Positions 34,443 to 43,900 of a DNA stretch of 64,000 bases are shown piece by piece. A program made the translations under genes and the position numbers. The notes under the pieces are model-generated. The model saw only the letters and a program-made list of their open reading frames with translations, ran no database searches and had not been told where the DNA came from. The first letter of the stretch is position 1, and each line of letters begins with the position of its first letter. The stretch is from CBDCZY01 sp965224745 (GTDB lineage Bacteria > Pseudomonadota > Gammaproteobacteria > Methylococcales > Methylomonadaceae): the NCBI GenBank assembly GCA_965224745.1, contig CBDCZY010000002.1, forward strand, positions 496,001-560,000. The letters run 5' to 3'.

Positions 34443-35687
34443 CTATGAGAATTTCTTGAAAATTAGAGTACCATTAGTGCCTCCAAACCCAAACGAATTG
34501 GACATGGATACTTCTATTTTTATTTGTCTTGCCGAGTTTGGCACAAAATCCAAATCACATTCCGGATCCTGATTCTCTAGATTAATTGTAGGTGGTGCAA
34601 CTTGATGGTGAATACTTAACGCCGAAAAAATTGCTTCAATCCCTCCAGCAGCTCCCAGTAAGTGACCTATCATTGATTTGGTGGAACTAATTGCTGTCGT
34701 TTTTGCATGTTGCTCTAACGCTGTTTTAATCGCATTCGTTTCGGCAATATCTCCCGCTGGAGTAGAGGTTCCGTGGGCATTAATATAATCAATCTGTTCT
34801 GGATTAATGTGCGCGTCTTGCATAGCATTGACCATGCAACGAGCAGCCCCTGCCCCGTTTTCCGATGGCTGCGTCATGTGAAAAGCATCAGCACTTCGGC
34901 CATAACCAACTAATTCAGCGTAGATCTTCGCTCCTCTTTTTTTGGCAAACTCCAATTCCTCTAAAACAACAACACCCGCGCCGTCACTTAATACAAAACC
35001 ATCCCTATCTCTATCCCAGGGCCGACTGGCTTCTTGTGGATTATCATTTCGCCTCGAGAGAGCCTTGGCTGAAATAAACCCGCCCATTGCTGTTGGCGAC
35101 GATGTACAACGTTCAGCACCCCCTGCTATCATCACATCGGCATCTCCATATTTGATCATCCGTGCAGCTTCACCAATGTTGTGGGTTCCTGTCGAACAGG
35201 CCGTTACGATTGCAATATTAGGACCTCGCATCCCATATTTTATCGATAAATTGCCTGCGATCATATTAATGATATTGCCGGGTACAAAGAAAGGTGAAAT
35301 TCTTCTCGGACCACCTTTATCATAAGTGGCGTAACATTCTTCTATGCCTGTTATCCCGCCTATACCGCTTCCTATTGCGATCCCAATACGATCAGCATTG
35401 TCTTCGGTTACTCCCAATCCAGCATCGGCAATTGCTTGACAACCAGCCGCCAAACCATAGTGAATAAAACCATCCATTCGTTTGGCATCTTTCAGCAGAA
35501 TGTATTGCTCAATATCCAAATCACGAATAACGCCGCCAAAGCGCGTCCCGAAAGAGGATATATCGAAAGAGTCAATAGGGCCAATACCACTTTTACCGCT
35601 TATTATGCCCTCCCACGTTTGTTCTACTGTATTCGCCAATGGAGTCACAGCGCCCATACCCGTTATCACAACCCTACGTTCACTCAT
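34443..35687 (-). CDS. fabF: 3-oxoacyl-ACP synthase II
   Basis: A 414-residue condensing enzyme that elongates acyl-ACP with malonyl-ACP, including temperature-dependent palmitoleate extension. The catalytic triad is visible: Cys in IVTACSTGTHNIGEAARMIK, His in DYINAHGTSTPAGDIAETNA, and His in STKSMIGHLLGAAGGIEAIF. The C-terminal MSNSFGFGGTNGTLIFKKF is typical. It is 60 nt downstream of acpP, the usual order. Length matches the family. Confidence 0.97.
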   Translation of the reverse strand: MSERRVVITGMGAVTPLANTVEQTWEGIISGKSGIGPIDSFDISSFGTRFGGVIRDLDIEQYILLKDAKRMDGFIHYGLAAGCQAIADAGLGVTEDNADRIGIAIGSGIGGITGIEECYATYDKGGPRRISPFFVPGNIINMIAGNLSIKYGMRGPNIAIVTACSTGTHNIGEAARMIKYGDADVMIAGGAERCTSSPTAMGGFISAKALSRRNDNPQEASRPWDRDRDGFVLSDGAGVVVLEELEFAKKRGAKIYAELVGYGRSADAFHMTQPSENGAGAARCMVNAMQDAHINPEQIDYINAHGTSTPAGDIAETNAIKTALEQHAKTTAISSTKSMIGHLLGAAGGIEAIFSALSIHHQVAPPTINLENQDPECDLDFVPNSARQIKIEVSMSNSFGFGGTNGTLIFKKFS

Positions 35688-35747
35688 AACATGCTATTTT
35701 AGTAGTATTTTGACTTGGTGGGGATATTCCGGGTATAACCAAGAGCA

Positions 35748-35978
35748 CTAGGTGTTCTTTGATACGTAATCAATGGCTTGCTGCACAGTCGTAATTTTTT
35801 CCGCTTCTTCATCAGGAATTTCACACTCAAACTCCTCTTCCAGCGCCATAACGAGCTCTACTGTATCCAATGAATCTGCGCCTAGATCGTCTACAAATGA
35901 AGCGTCGGTAGAAATTTCTTCTTTCACGCCTAATTGTTCCGCAACAATTTTTTTAACACGCTCATCAATGTTACTCAT
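35748..35978 (-). CDS. acpP: Acyl carrier protein
   Basis: A 76-residue acidic carrier protein that holds growing fatty acids on a phosphopantetheine arm. The modified serine is in DDLGADSLDTVELVMALEEE. The rest (MSNIDERVKKIVAEQLGVKE) matches bacterial AcpP well. The ATG at 35978 is preceded by GAGGA, so the 5-residue longer reading is rejected. It lies between fabG and fabF, with about 100-bp gaps, so it may also have its own promoter as in E. coli. Confidence 0.97.
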   Translation of the reverse strand: MSNIDERVKKIVAEQLGVKEEISTDASFVDDLGADSLDTVELVMALEEEFECEIPDEEAEKITTVQQAIDYVSKNT

Positions 35979-36082
35979 AATACTTATCCTCAAAATGTTT
36001 TTAATTTAGTGCCCTGATCAACTCAGACGGCGGTTGGATTATACTTTAATTTAACGAAAAGTTTAAATTATCGTAAGTTATG

Positions 36083-36823
36083 TTAAGCCATAAACATACC
36101 ACCATTAACATGGAGCGTCTCCCCAGTGATATAAGCTGCACCCCCCGAACACAGGAATGACACTGTGTAGGCTATTTCGTTGACATGACCTAGACGCCCT
36201 AATGGTATGCCAGATAACAATTGCTTCCGCTGCTCCTCGGGTAACTCAGCAGTCATATCAGTATCGATAAAACCAGGAGCAACTGTGTTCACAGTAATAT
36301 TTCTTGAACCAACTTCTTTGGCCAAGGATTTGGTAAACCCAAGCATGCCAGCTTTGGCTGCCGCATAGTTTGCTTGTCCGGCATTACCCGTAGCGGCAAC
36401 AACGGAAGATATGTTAACTATTCGACCCTGCCTGGCTTTCATCATACCTCGCAGACACGCTTTGCTCATGTGAAAAACTGCACTTAGATTGGTGCTGATA
36501 ATGTCATCCCATTCTTCATTTTTCATTCTTAATAACAAGTTATCTCGAGTAATACCTGCATTATTGATGAGTACGGTTGGCGCACCAAAGCGTTCGTTAA
36601 CCTCAGTTATCAAGTTCTCAATTGAGGCTAAATCCGCTACATTTAAAATCAAGCCAAGGCTATTATCAAATCCTCCAGCTTGCATATATTGCGTTATGGC
36701 GTCTGCACCTTTTTGACTGGTCGCTGTCCCAACTACTGTAAAACCATCTTTGGCCAATTGAAGTGCGATAGATCGACCAATCCCTCGACTTGCGCCCGTT
36801 ACGAGGGCTATTTCGGAAGTCAT
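36083..36823 (-). CDS. fabG: 3-oxoacyl-ACP reductase
   Basis: A 246-residue short-chain dehydrogenase reducing 3-ketoacyl-ACP with NADPH. The coenzyme motif is ALVTGASRGIGRSIALQLAK; NNAGITRDNLLLRMKNEEWD is the NAG region. The catalytic Ser-Tyr-Lys lie in NISSVVAATGNAGQANYAAA, then KAGMLGFTKSLA. VNTVAPGFIDTDMT and the C-terminal GETLHVNGGMFM are the FabG hallmarks. It overlaps fabD by 4 nt. Confidence 0.97.
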   Translation of the reverse strand: MTSEIALVTGASRGIGRSIALQLAKDGFTVVGTATSQKGADAITQYMQAGGFDNSLGLILNVADLASIENLITEVNERFGAPTVLINNAGITRDNLLLRMKNEEWDDIISTNLSAVFHMSKACLRGMMKARQGRIVNISSVVAATGNAGQANYAAAKAGMLGFTKSLAKEVGSRNITVNTVAPGFIDTDMTAELPEEQRKQLLSGIPLGRLGHVNEIAYTVSFLCSGGAAYITGETLHVNGGMFMA

Positions 36824-37770
36824 TCAATATACTCCAACACTTGAATTAAAGTTTCATTATCGTGGATAGCAAAGTGTGAACTCGCCTTTGCAATACGCTT
36901 ATTCAAACCCAGTAAAATTCTTCCAGGCCCACATTCAACAAATTCTGTTACACCCTGTTTTTCAAGAAAGGCAATGGTTTCGATCCATCTAACAGGACGA
37001 TAAAGCTGCTTTTCTAAAGCCTGTCGAATATCTTCCCCAGACTGATGATCGAGAACATCTGCGTTATGAATGATTTTTATTGAGGGTGTACAAAATTCTA
37101 TCTCATTCAAAAACTTACGAAGTTGTTCGGCTGCAGGCTGCATAAGCAAGCAATGCGAGGGGACACTAACAGGTAGGATCAAAGCTCGTTTGGCGCCCGC
37201 TTCTTTTGCAGCATCAATGGCTTTCTGAACAGTACTAGCATGCCCCGCTATCACAATTTGACCAGGCGCATTCAGATTGACTGGCGCAACCAACTCCATT
37301 TCAGAAGTTAAATTGTTACAAATATTTTCTACCGATTCAGTATCTAAGCCAAGAATAGCGGCCATTGCACCGACTCCAATAGGAACTGCTTCTTGCATTA
37401 ACCTGGCTCTTTCACTCACCAACTGCACTGCATTTTCATAGCTAACTGCGTTAGAGCATACTAAAGCAGTATATTCGCCGAGACTATGTCCTGCCATCCA
37501 AGCCGGTAAAGTGGCATTCTTTTCTGTCCAAACCCGCCAAACGGCCACCCCCGCCGCAAGCATGATAGGCTGGGTATTAGTGGTTTGGTTTAGTTCGTCT
37601 AACGAACCATCACAGACTAATTTCCATAGGTTCCTCCCTACGATTTCTGAAGCAGTATCGAAAGTTTGTGTGACTACAGGAAACGATGATGATAAGTCTG
37701 CCAACATTTCTAAGGACTGCGATCCCTGTCCAGGAAATAAAAACCCTAATTGATTTCTTTTGTTTTGCAT
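36820..37770 (-). CDS. fabD: Malonyl-CoA:ACP transacylase
   Basis: A 316-residue acyltransferase loading malonate onto ACP. QLGFLFPGQGSQSLEMLADL opens it. The nucleophile is Ser in MAGHSLGEYTALVCSNAVSY, and the catalytic His is in LPVSVPSHCLLMQPAAEQLR. VECGPGRILLGLNKRI closes it. The preceding FabH ends 28 nt away; the following fabG overlaps by 4 nt. Confidence 0.97.
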   Translation of the reverse strand: MQNKRNQLGFLFPGQGSQSLEMLADLSSSFPVVTQTFDTASEIVGRNLWKLVCDGSLDELNQTTNTQPIMLAAGVAVWRVWTEKNATLPAWMAGHSLGEYTALVCSNAVSYENAVQLVSERARLMQEAVPIGVGAMAAILGLDTESVENICNNLTSEMELVAPVNLNAPGQIVIAGHASTVQKAIDAAKEAGAKRALILPVSVPSHCLLMQPAAEQLRKFLNEIEFCTPSIKIIHNADVLDHQSGEDIRQALEKQLYRPVRWIETIAFLEKQGVTEFVECGPGRILLGLNKRIAKASSHFAIHDNETLIQVLEYIE

Positions 37771-37797
37771 GCAATAGCTTGAAAGTTGATAGTTTAT

Positions 37798-38775
37798 TTA
37801 GTAGCGAAGCAGTGCCGACCCCCAAGTAAATCCGGCACCAAAAGCTTCTAGCAATAAAACTTGTCCCCGCTTAATTCGCTCATCTCGTATCGCTTCATTC
37901 AAAGCTAAGGGAATTGACGCCGCAGATGTATTACCCTGATCTTCGAGTGTAGTAACCACCCTACCCATTGGCATCGCCAACTTTTTAGCCGTAGCTGAGA
38001 TTATCCTTATATTCGCTTGATGAGGAACTAACCAATCAATATCTTCCTGTTTCATTGCATTAGCTGAAAGCGTTTCGTCAACAATACGACCGAGGGTTTT
38101 TACAGCAACTTTAAACACCTCATTACCTTCCATTTTGACAAATGCCGCCTCAGTATCGATGACATTATTAAGGCCACCATGCTGAATGTCATTGTTTAAA
38201 TATAGTAAATCCTGGTATCGACCGTCGGAATGAACATGGGTAGATAATATGCCAGGCTCATCAGATGCTTCTAGTAAAGCAGCTCCTGCTCCATCACCAA
38301 ACAAGACACAAGTGGTTCGATCAGACCAATCAACGATTCTGGAAAACACTTCTGTTCCGACCACTAATACCCTTTTCATTAACCCGGATTTGATATATTG
38401 ATCCGCAATACTGAGACCGAAAACGAAACCAGAGCAAGCTGCCTGAATGTCGAAAGCAGGACATTGGCTAATGCCTAAGCGTTGTTGTAAAAGGCAAGCA
38501 GAACTTGGAAAAACTCTTTCTGGTGTACTCGTCGCCAGAATAATTAAATCAATGGATTGACTATCAATTCCGGCCGCTTCGATTGCCTGTCCGGAAGCAA
38601 TTTCTGCCATACTGGCTGCTGTTTCATTATCTGCAGCGATATGGCGCCTTTTGATGCCGGTTCTGGAATAAATCCAATCATCCGAAGTATCAACTAACTT
38701 TGAAATATCATCGTTAGTCATTACCTTTTCAGGTAGATAGCCTCCTGTACCAATGATCTTTGAAAAGCATGTCAC
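37798..38775 (-). CDS. fabH: 3-oxoacyl-ACP synthase III
   Basis: A 325-residue initiating condensing enzyme that joins acetyl-CoA with malonyl-ACP. The active-site Cys is in AFDIQAACSGFVFGLSIADQ, His in WLVPHQANIRIISATAKKLA and Asn in EDQGNTSAASIPLALNEAIR. The start IIGTGGYLPEKVMTNDDISK and DDWIYSRTGIKRRHIA are typical. It overlaps plsX by 4 nt. Confidence 0.97.
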   Translation of the reverse strand: MTCFSKIIGTGGYLPEKVMTNDDISKLVDTSDDWIYSRTGIKRRHIAADNETAASMAEIASGQAIEAAGIDSQSIDLIILATSTPERVFPSSACLLQQRLGISQCPAFDIQAACSGFVFGLSIADQYIKSGLMKRVLVVGTEVFSRIVDWSDRTTCVLFGDGAGAALLEASDEPGILSTHVHSDGRYQDLLYLNNDIQHGGLNNVIDTEAAFVKMEGNEVFKVAVKTLGRIVDETLSANAMKQEDIDWLVPHQANIRIISATAKKLAMPMGRVVTTLEDQGNTSAASIPLALNEAIRDERIKRGQVLLLEAFGAGFTWGSALLRY

Positions 38776-39806
38776 GCAATCTTCCTCTCAGCCATGACTG
38801 TTTTAACATGATCTCCAATTCTCCGAGGCACATCAGTCTCTGCCTCAATTTGAGCTATTTTGATTGCATTAGCGAACGCAATTGGATCGGCTCCGCCGTG
38901 ACTTTTAATCACAATCCCTTGTAGTCCTAATAAGCTAGCACCGTTATACATTCGAGGATCAATATGGTTTCTGAAAGATTTCAAAACAGGGTAAACCAGT
39001 AAGCCAGCAATTTTAGTAAAAATATTTTTATTAAACGCTTCTTTCATAGCCTTACCAATCATTTTAGCGGCACCTTCAATCGACTTAAGCGCAACATTCC
39101 CAACAAAGCCATCGGCGATAACAACATCCACTTTAACATCACCCGCGTTCAGTGAATCACCTTCTACATAGCCTATGTAGTTGAGATAGGATAATTCTAA
39201 CAGTTTGGCTGCCTGTTTAACTTGTTCGTTGCCTTTCATTTCTTCTTCACCGATATTAAGAAGCCCCACAGTAGGGTTCTCAATGTCCTCCATTGCCCTC
39301 ACCAACTCTGACCCCATCACACCAAATTGCAATAAATGATCAGCTGAACAATCTACGTTTGCGCCTAGATCAAGCACGTGAGTATGGCCATGAACTGAGG
39401 GTAATGTGGATATAATGGCTGGACGTTCAATACCCGGAATGGTTTTTAGCACGAAACGAGCAGTTGCCATCAATGCACCAGTATTACCTGCACTAACACA
39501 GGCAGTAGCGACCCCTTCGTTGACTAAATTAATAGCTACCCGCATCGAAGAATCTTTTTTACTTCTCAGCGCTCTAGAAGGAAGCTCATCCATCGCAACT
39601 GCCTGTGAGGCATGATGAATCTTTAGTCGATCACCAAACTTATTTTTACTCGTTGTAAGGTATTGATTGATGATAGTTTCATCGCCGACCAATATCAAAC
39701 TTAAATCAGGGTTGTTAAGCAAGCTGCTAATGGATGCAGCAACTGTCACATCTGGACCAAAGTCACCCCCCATCGCGTCAATAGCAATTACCGCATGGTT
39801 ACCCAT
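38772..39806 (-). CDS. plsX: Phosphate acyltransferase PlsX
   Basis: A 344-residue peripheral membrane enzyme making acyl-phosphate from acyl-ACP for phospholipid synthesis. VIAIDAMGGDFGPDVTVAAS opens it, followed by MDELPSRALRSKKDSSMRVA, VSAGNTGALMATARFVLKTI, GANVDCSADHLLQFGVMGSE, VIADGFVGNVALKSIEGAAK and SLLGLQGIVIKSHGGADPIA. It leads the fatty acid genes and is 72 nt downstream of rpmF. Confidence 0.97.
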   Translation of the reverse strand: MGNHAVIAIDAMGGDFGPDVTVAASISSLLNNPDLSLILVGDETIINQYLTTSKNKFGDRLKIHHASQAVAMDELPSRALRSKKDSSMRVAINLVNEGVATACVSAGNTGALMATARFVLKTIPGIERPAIISTLPSVHGHTHVLDLGANVDCSADHLLQFGVMGSELVRAMEDIENPTVGLLNIGEEEMKGNEQVKQAAKLLELSYLNYIGYVEGDSLNAGDVKVDVVIADGFVGNVALKSIEGAAKMIGKAMKEAFNKNIFTKIAGLLVYPVLKSFRNHIDPRMYNGASLLGLQGIVIKSHGGADPIAFANAIKIAQIEAETDVPRRIGDHVKTVMAERKIA

Positions 39807-39878
39807 TTATTAAACTGCTCCAATAACCGATAAACCGAAAGTTGAATTCTAAAAAGGCATTGCCTGCCAATTTTAGGG

Positions 39879-40061
39879 TTACTCGGAATCGTTTGCCATA
39901 AGAACTTTGCGGCCTTTAAAATATCCATCTGGACTCATGTGGTGACGAAGGTGTGTTTCACCCGTCATTGAATCTTGAGAAAGCGTTTGATCATTCAATG
40001 AATCATGGGAACGCCGCATTCCTCGCCGTGAGCGGGATTTTTTACTTTTCTGAACAGCCAT
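39879..40061 (-). CDS. rpmF: 50S ribosomal protein L32
   Basis: A 60-residue ribosomal protein: MAVQKSKKSRSRRGMRRSHD, then HHMSPDGYFKGRKVL. This is the zinc-independent form, without the CxxC pairs of the C+ paralogue. Its start overlaps the yceD stop by one base (TAATG). The yceD-rpmF-plsX order is conserved in gammaproteobacteria. Confidence 0.97.
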   Translation of the reverse strand: MAVQKSKKSRSRRGMRRSHDSLNDQTLSQDSMTGETHLRHHMSPDGYFKGRKVLMANDSE

Positions 40062-40579
40062 TAGTTTTCTCCAGTAATTTTATAATCTGCCAAAACTGCA
40101 AAAGGGTTAGGTTTTTTTTCGTCTTCACTACTTCCGTCTTTTTTCTCGTTTGAAAACTGTTTGCGACATTCGAAAGCGTGCTTGGGAAAATTAGGTAGTG
40201 ATAATAGCAATTCATCCTCTACTAAATCTGCCAGAACAATTTGATCTGTTGCTTCCACCAATAAAGGTTCAAACGATTCAGGAATAAAATTTATGTCCCC
40301 ATCATCATTGATAACCACCACTTTTACTTGTACATTCACTGTCCAATCGAGACTTTCCAAACAATTTTGACAGATGACTTTTAGATCCGCGCTAATATGG
40401 CCTTCAATGACTGGAAATCTGCCGTTCCTGGCAAAAGTCAAATCAACTGCCACTTCGCCAGTATGACGACTTAAACTCTCTTCTAAACGTTTCATCGATC
40501 CCAGTGGGATATTCCCACTCAAACCAATTTGTCTGTCAGCGAATTTTGACGGAAAAATAAATTCGGGTAACTTGGACAT
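40061..40579 (-). CDS. yceD: YceD (DUF177) family protein
   Basis: A 172-residue DUF177 protein linked in other bacteria to 23S rRNA/ribosome biogenesis and rpmF coexpression. PSKFADRQIGLSGNIPLGSM, then the Cys region CQNCLESLDWTVNVQVKVVV and DLVEDELLLSLPNFPKH with ADQIVLADL-like sequence are typical. A further Cys (FECRK) completes the usual pattern. The ATG at 40579 gives the family start MSKLPEFI; the 13-residue longer reading lacks support. Confidence 0.93.
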   Translation of the reverse strand: MSKLPEFIFPSKFADRQIGLSGNIPLGSMKRLEESLSRHTGEVAVDLTFARNGRFPVIEGHISADLKVICQNCLESLDWTVNVQVKVVVINDDGDINFIPESFEPLLVEATDQIVLADLVEDELLLSLPNFPKHAFECRKQFSNEKKDGSSEDEKKPNPFAVLADYKITGEN

Positions 40580-40708
40580 AACCTGACAATGATAACGAGA
40601 AATGAGTAAACCTGTCAAAAATATTGGTACGGATGAAAGTTATACATCGTGTATTTTCTCTACGTATGTGACTTCCTCACTATCGAACCTTGACCTCAGT
40701 GAAAGCAA

Positions 40709-40854
40709 ACTCTCTGAATAATTATTTTGAATATGGTCAAAGCATATATGAAATAAGGACATGAGAAATTATGATTGAACAACACGAATAGTATATATTT
40801 GATAGAAATTAGCAATCATTACAACTTTGCAAATAAATTGACTATTCAGAGAGT
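40709..40854. repeat. Perfect 12-bp inverted repeat pair upstream of the fab operon
   Basis: ACTCTCTGAATA (40709-40720) and TATTCAGAGAGT (40843-40854) are perfect inverted repeats separated by 122 bp of AT-rich DNA. The pair lies in the 380-bp divergent region between yceD and the PEP carboxykinase gene (40580-40959), which must also hold both promoters. It may be a small miniature element or a looping operator pair. Confidence 0.5.
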
Positions 40855-40959
40855 GGTCAAATTAGATAAAATCTAAAGCTTGCCTTTTAACCATCGGTAA
40901 GCAAGGTATTATGTTTTGGTACGTAATTATTGACCCCTAATGAATAACTGGAGAAAACT

Positions 40960-43900
40960 TTGGATCAACGACAAACTTTAGGCCTCAATAACCCTGAGCA
41001 AGAACACGCTTCTGACCAAAGTAAGCTACATTTGTATATCAACCTTAAGCTGGCATCCTGTGGTCAGCCAACATGTCTGGAAGAAGGATCAGCCGAGTTT
41101 ATGTTGACAGCCAAGGATATGTTGCGCAGTTATTTGGAAAAAAGTCGGCAACTTTCAGCTACTTACTATCCACCAGACAAAAGAATCCAGGATTTTTTAA
41201 ATGAGTATTGCTCTGCTCTCAATTTAGAGCAAATACCTAAACTACCCACCATGACATTTGAACTTGACCGACATGGCGTCGCTCGAGAATTGTCGTTACC
41301 CATCGGAGAGGATGAATTTTTTTCCGATATCGTCTCAAGTTTTCGAGTCAAACAAGGTGTTTTGCATAACCCCGCGAGCGATAGACGAACGACCAAAGGT
41401 TCTTTTCATATTGCTGAAAGCGATTTAGCAGTTCCTGGTGATAAAAAAGAAGTTCCTCACAAAACCTTTGCCATCATGCTTAAACATGCTTTGCAACCAC
41501 CCGATAGCATGTTAATTCTCCCTTTTACTGCAAACCAGCCTAAATCAGCCAAACTGTTCGCTTCGCTACTCTTGCGTCCTATAGTATGTCCAGAAATACC
41601 GGGTATGGACGAACAAAAGTCCATGGAAATTCGTTTTTTTGCACCGGGTAGCCTGGTAAGTAATCTAGATTTTGTAGAAAGCATATTTGGCAACGGTGGC
41701 AATCCAGCATTTCCAGAATTTGATGCGGCTTTGGATGTTCAGCATTGGACAGGCCACACTGGTTGCGTTATTTTAGCACCTCATTTAGTGCATCTTACCA
41801 AACAGCACGTGGGACTACCTAACTGGAAGGATGCTACACCCAGGCAGCAATCAGAAGGAATGTGCTGGCGTGAACCCGATGAATTGTACAACGATGGCCA
41901 AGCATTCAAGCTCACCTTACGAAGTAGAAAGGGGGTCATTGTGACCTTGCTGGCTGATAATTACTTTGGTTATTGCAAAAAGGAAGTCAAAACCCAAATC
42001 AGCTTTTCAGCTAACCTGTTTGGCTTGGCAGAAGAAGAACATTCTGGTGGCGCACTAGCTTTTCAACGATACAGTCACGGCGATGAATATGGCGTCAGCA
42101 ATTCTACTAGAGAGCCTGGTTACGATTTCTCTGATATGGTCGCTCGTTATGAATCGGTCATGCAGGTTAAACCAGAAGGATATGCCGTAGATAAAAAATT
42201 CCCGGATATCATTTATGTTCCTCAAGATTTGAGAATGGATGTCACAACACAGTCCATTAACTGGACTTATCAAGGGAAAAAACAATCGATCCGCCTACAA
42301 CCCGAAAAAATTTATGTACAGCCAAACGGCTATAAAATTGAAATGCAGAAACATCCTGGCGCCCCTTCTTGGCGTTTGGTCGGCACTGCACCTGAAGGAA
42401 CTTTTTGTCATAAGCCTTGCACCGTATCAGGTGGCGGTAAATCCGAAATATCCAAATCACTTGAGGATGCTGTTATTTACGGCCCTTTGTTTATTGATGA
42501 TTTAAATCAAGACCTCGATAAAGTCAAAGCAATTTTCGATAGAGACTATAGCAAACGCTTTTTACCCGGAAATGAGCATGAAGACCGCGCCCCAAGTCGT
42601 AAACCTTTGAGCTCAGAAAGAAGTTTGGGCTCTGTGGTAAAACTGTTAACGCCATCTCCAAGCCAGACAGAAGCCTATAACGAATGGCTGGAATCTATTC
42701 CGCCCAGCATTCTGGCGCTAGTTTTTTTGATTAAACGTTTTTACCGCCCTGAATGGGGAGATCAATGGCCCAACTATCTTTCAGTGGATGTTATTGATGG
42801 CGCACCGGGCCATGAACTTAAACTAAAAAACAGGAAAATTGTAGCTTCTTATCTAAGGGTCGGCTTTGATCAAAAAGGTGGTTGGCGTACCTTCAAAGTC
42901 AGACAAGATTACATTGCAGCTGAAAAAATTCAAATGGAAGACGATATCAGCGCCTCTGTGGTTGTCAAAACAGAGCAGCTTAAAGATTTTTTAGCTGACA
43001 AAACATATGCGCCGAGCATCAAATTAGTATGCAATTGCGAGTACCGGCTATTTCAAAGGCCAGATGATGCAATCATTCCCGGCTATGACAAACAAACCGA
43101 AAAAAACATGGCAGGCCCTGGTAATTTCATAGCTAATTTTGAACCATTAAATAAAGCGAAACTTGCCACAGTAGTAGAAAATGTGGTGACTTTATCCAGT
43201 TTTACAGAACCGATGCGTCAACTATTGACCGAATCATTCAACGAAAACAGCGGTTATGTCGTTTCTTCTGCCCACCCTCGGTTAGTGGATGGCAAACCGT
43301 CCAAAAATCCACGCTATCTTGAAACACGTCCTGATTTGGTCCAGCCCATTCGTAAATATGTGGCTGAGATGGGAGCTCGTTTGCATCGTAAAATGGCTAT
43401 CGATAAACCCATTAGCCAGCCAGTGGATGCTGTTCTAACCGGCCGCCGTAATAATCCACCGGAACCTGGCATTCGCCCATTGGCAGTTTACAACCCGATT
43501 CATTATCAAGAGTTACCTGAATTATTTATGGACTTTATTAGTTCGTTAACGGGCAAATCACCTTCTACCACAGGAGCTGGTAGCGAAGGGGCGTTAACCA
43601 AAGGCCCTTTCAACGCTTTAAGATCCACGGCCGACCTCAATAACGCTTTGGTTTCATTCATCCTGACGGGTTACCCTGGGTTTTCAACATCAGCTGGCTT
43701 TATTGGGCCTGACATAAAAGTCAGCCATGACATCAGCTTATTGATTCCGGAAATCTGGGCCAGATTGACGCACGAAGAACGTCAGCCAGAATTTTTGATA
43801 GAGCGCCAATACCTTGAACCCCTGCAAGATTTGGAATATCAGGGTAAAAAAGTATTAGCCAGCCGCCTTGGTTACCGCATCACGACAAGATTTGTCCACG

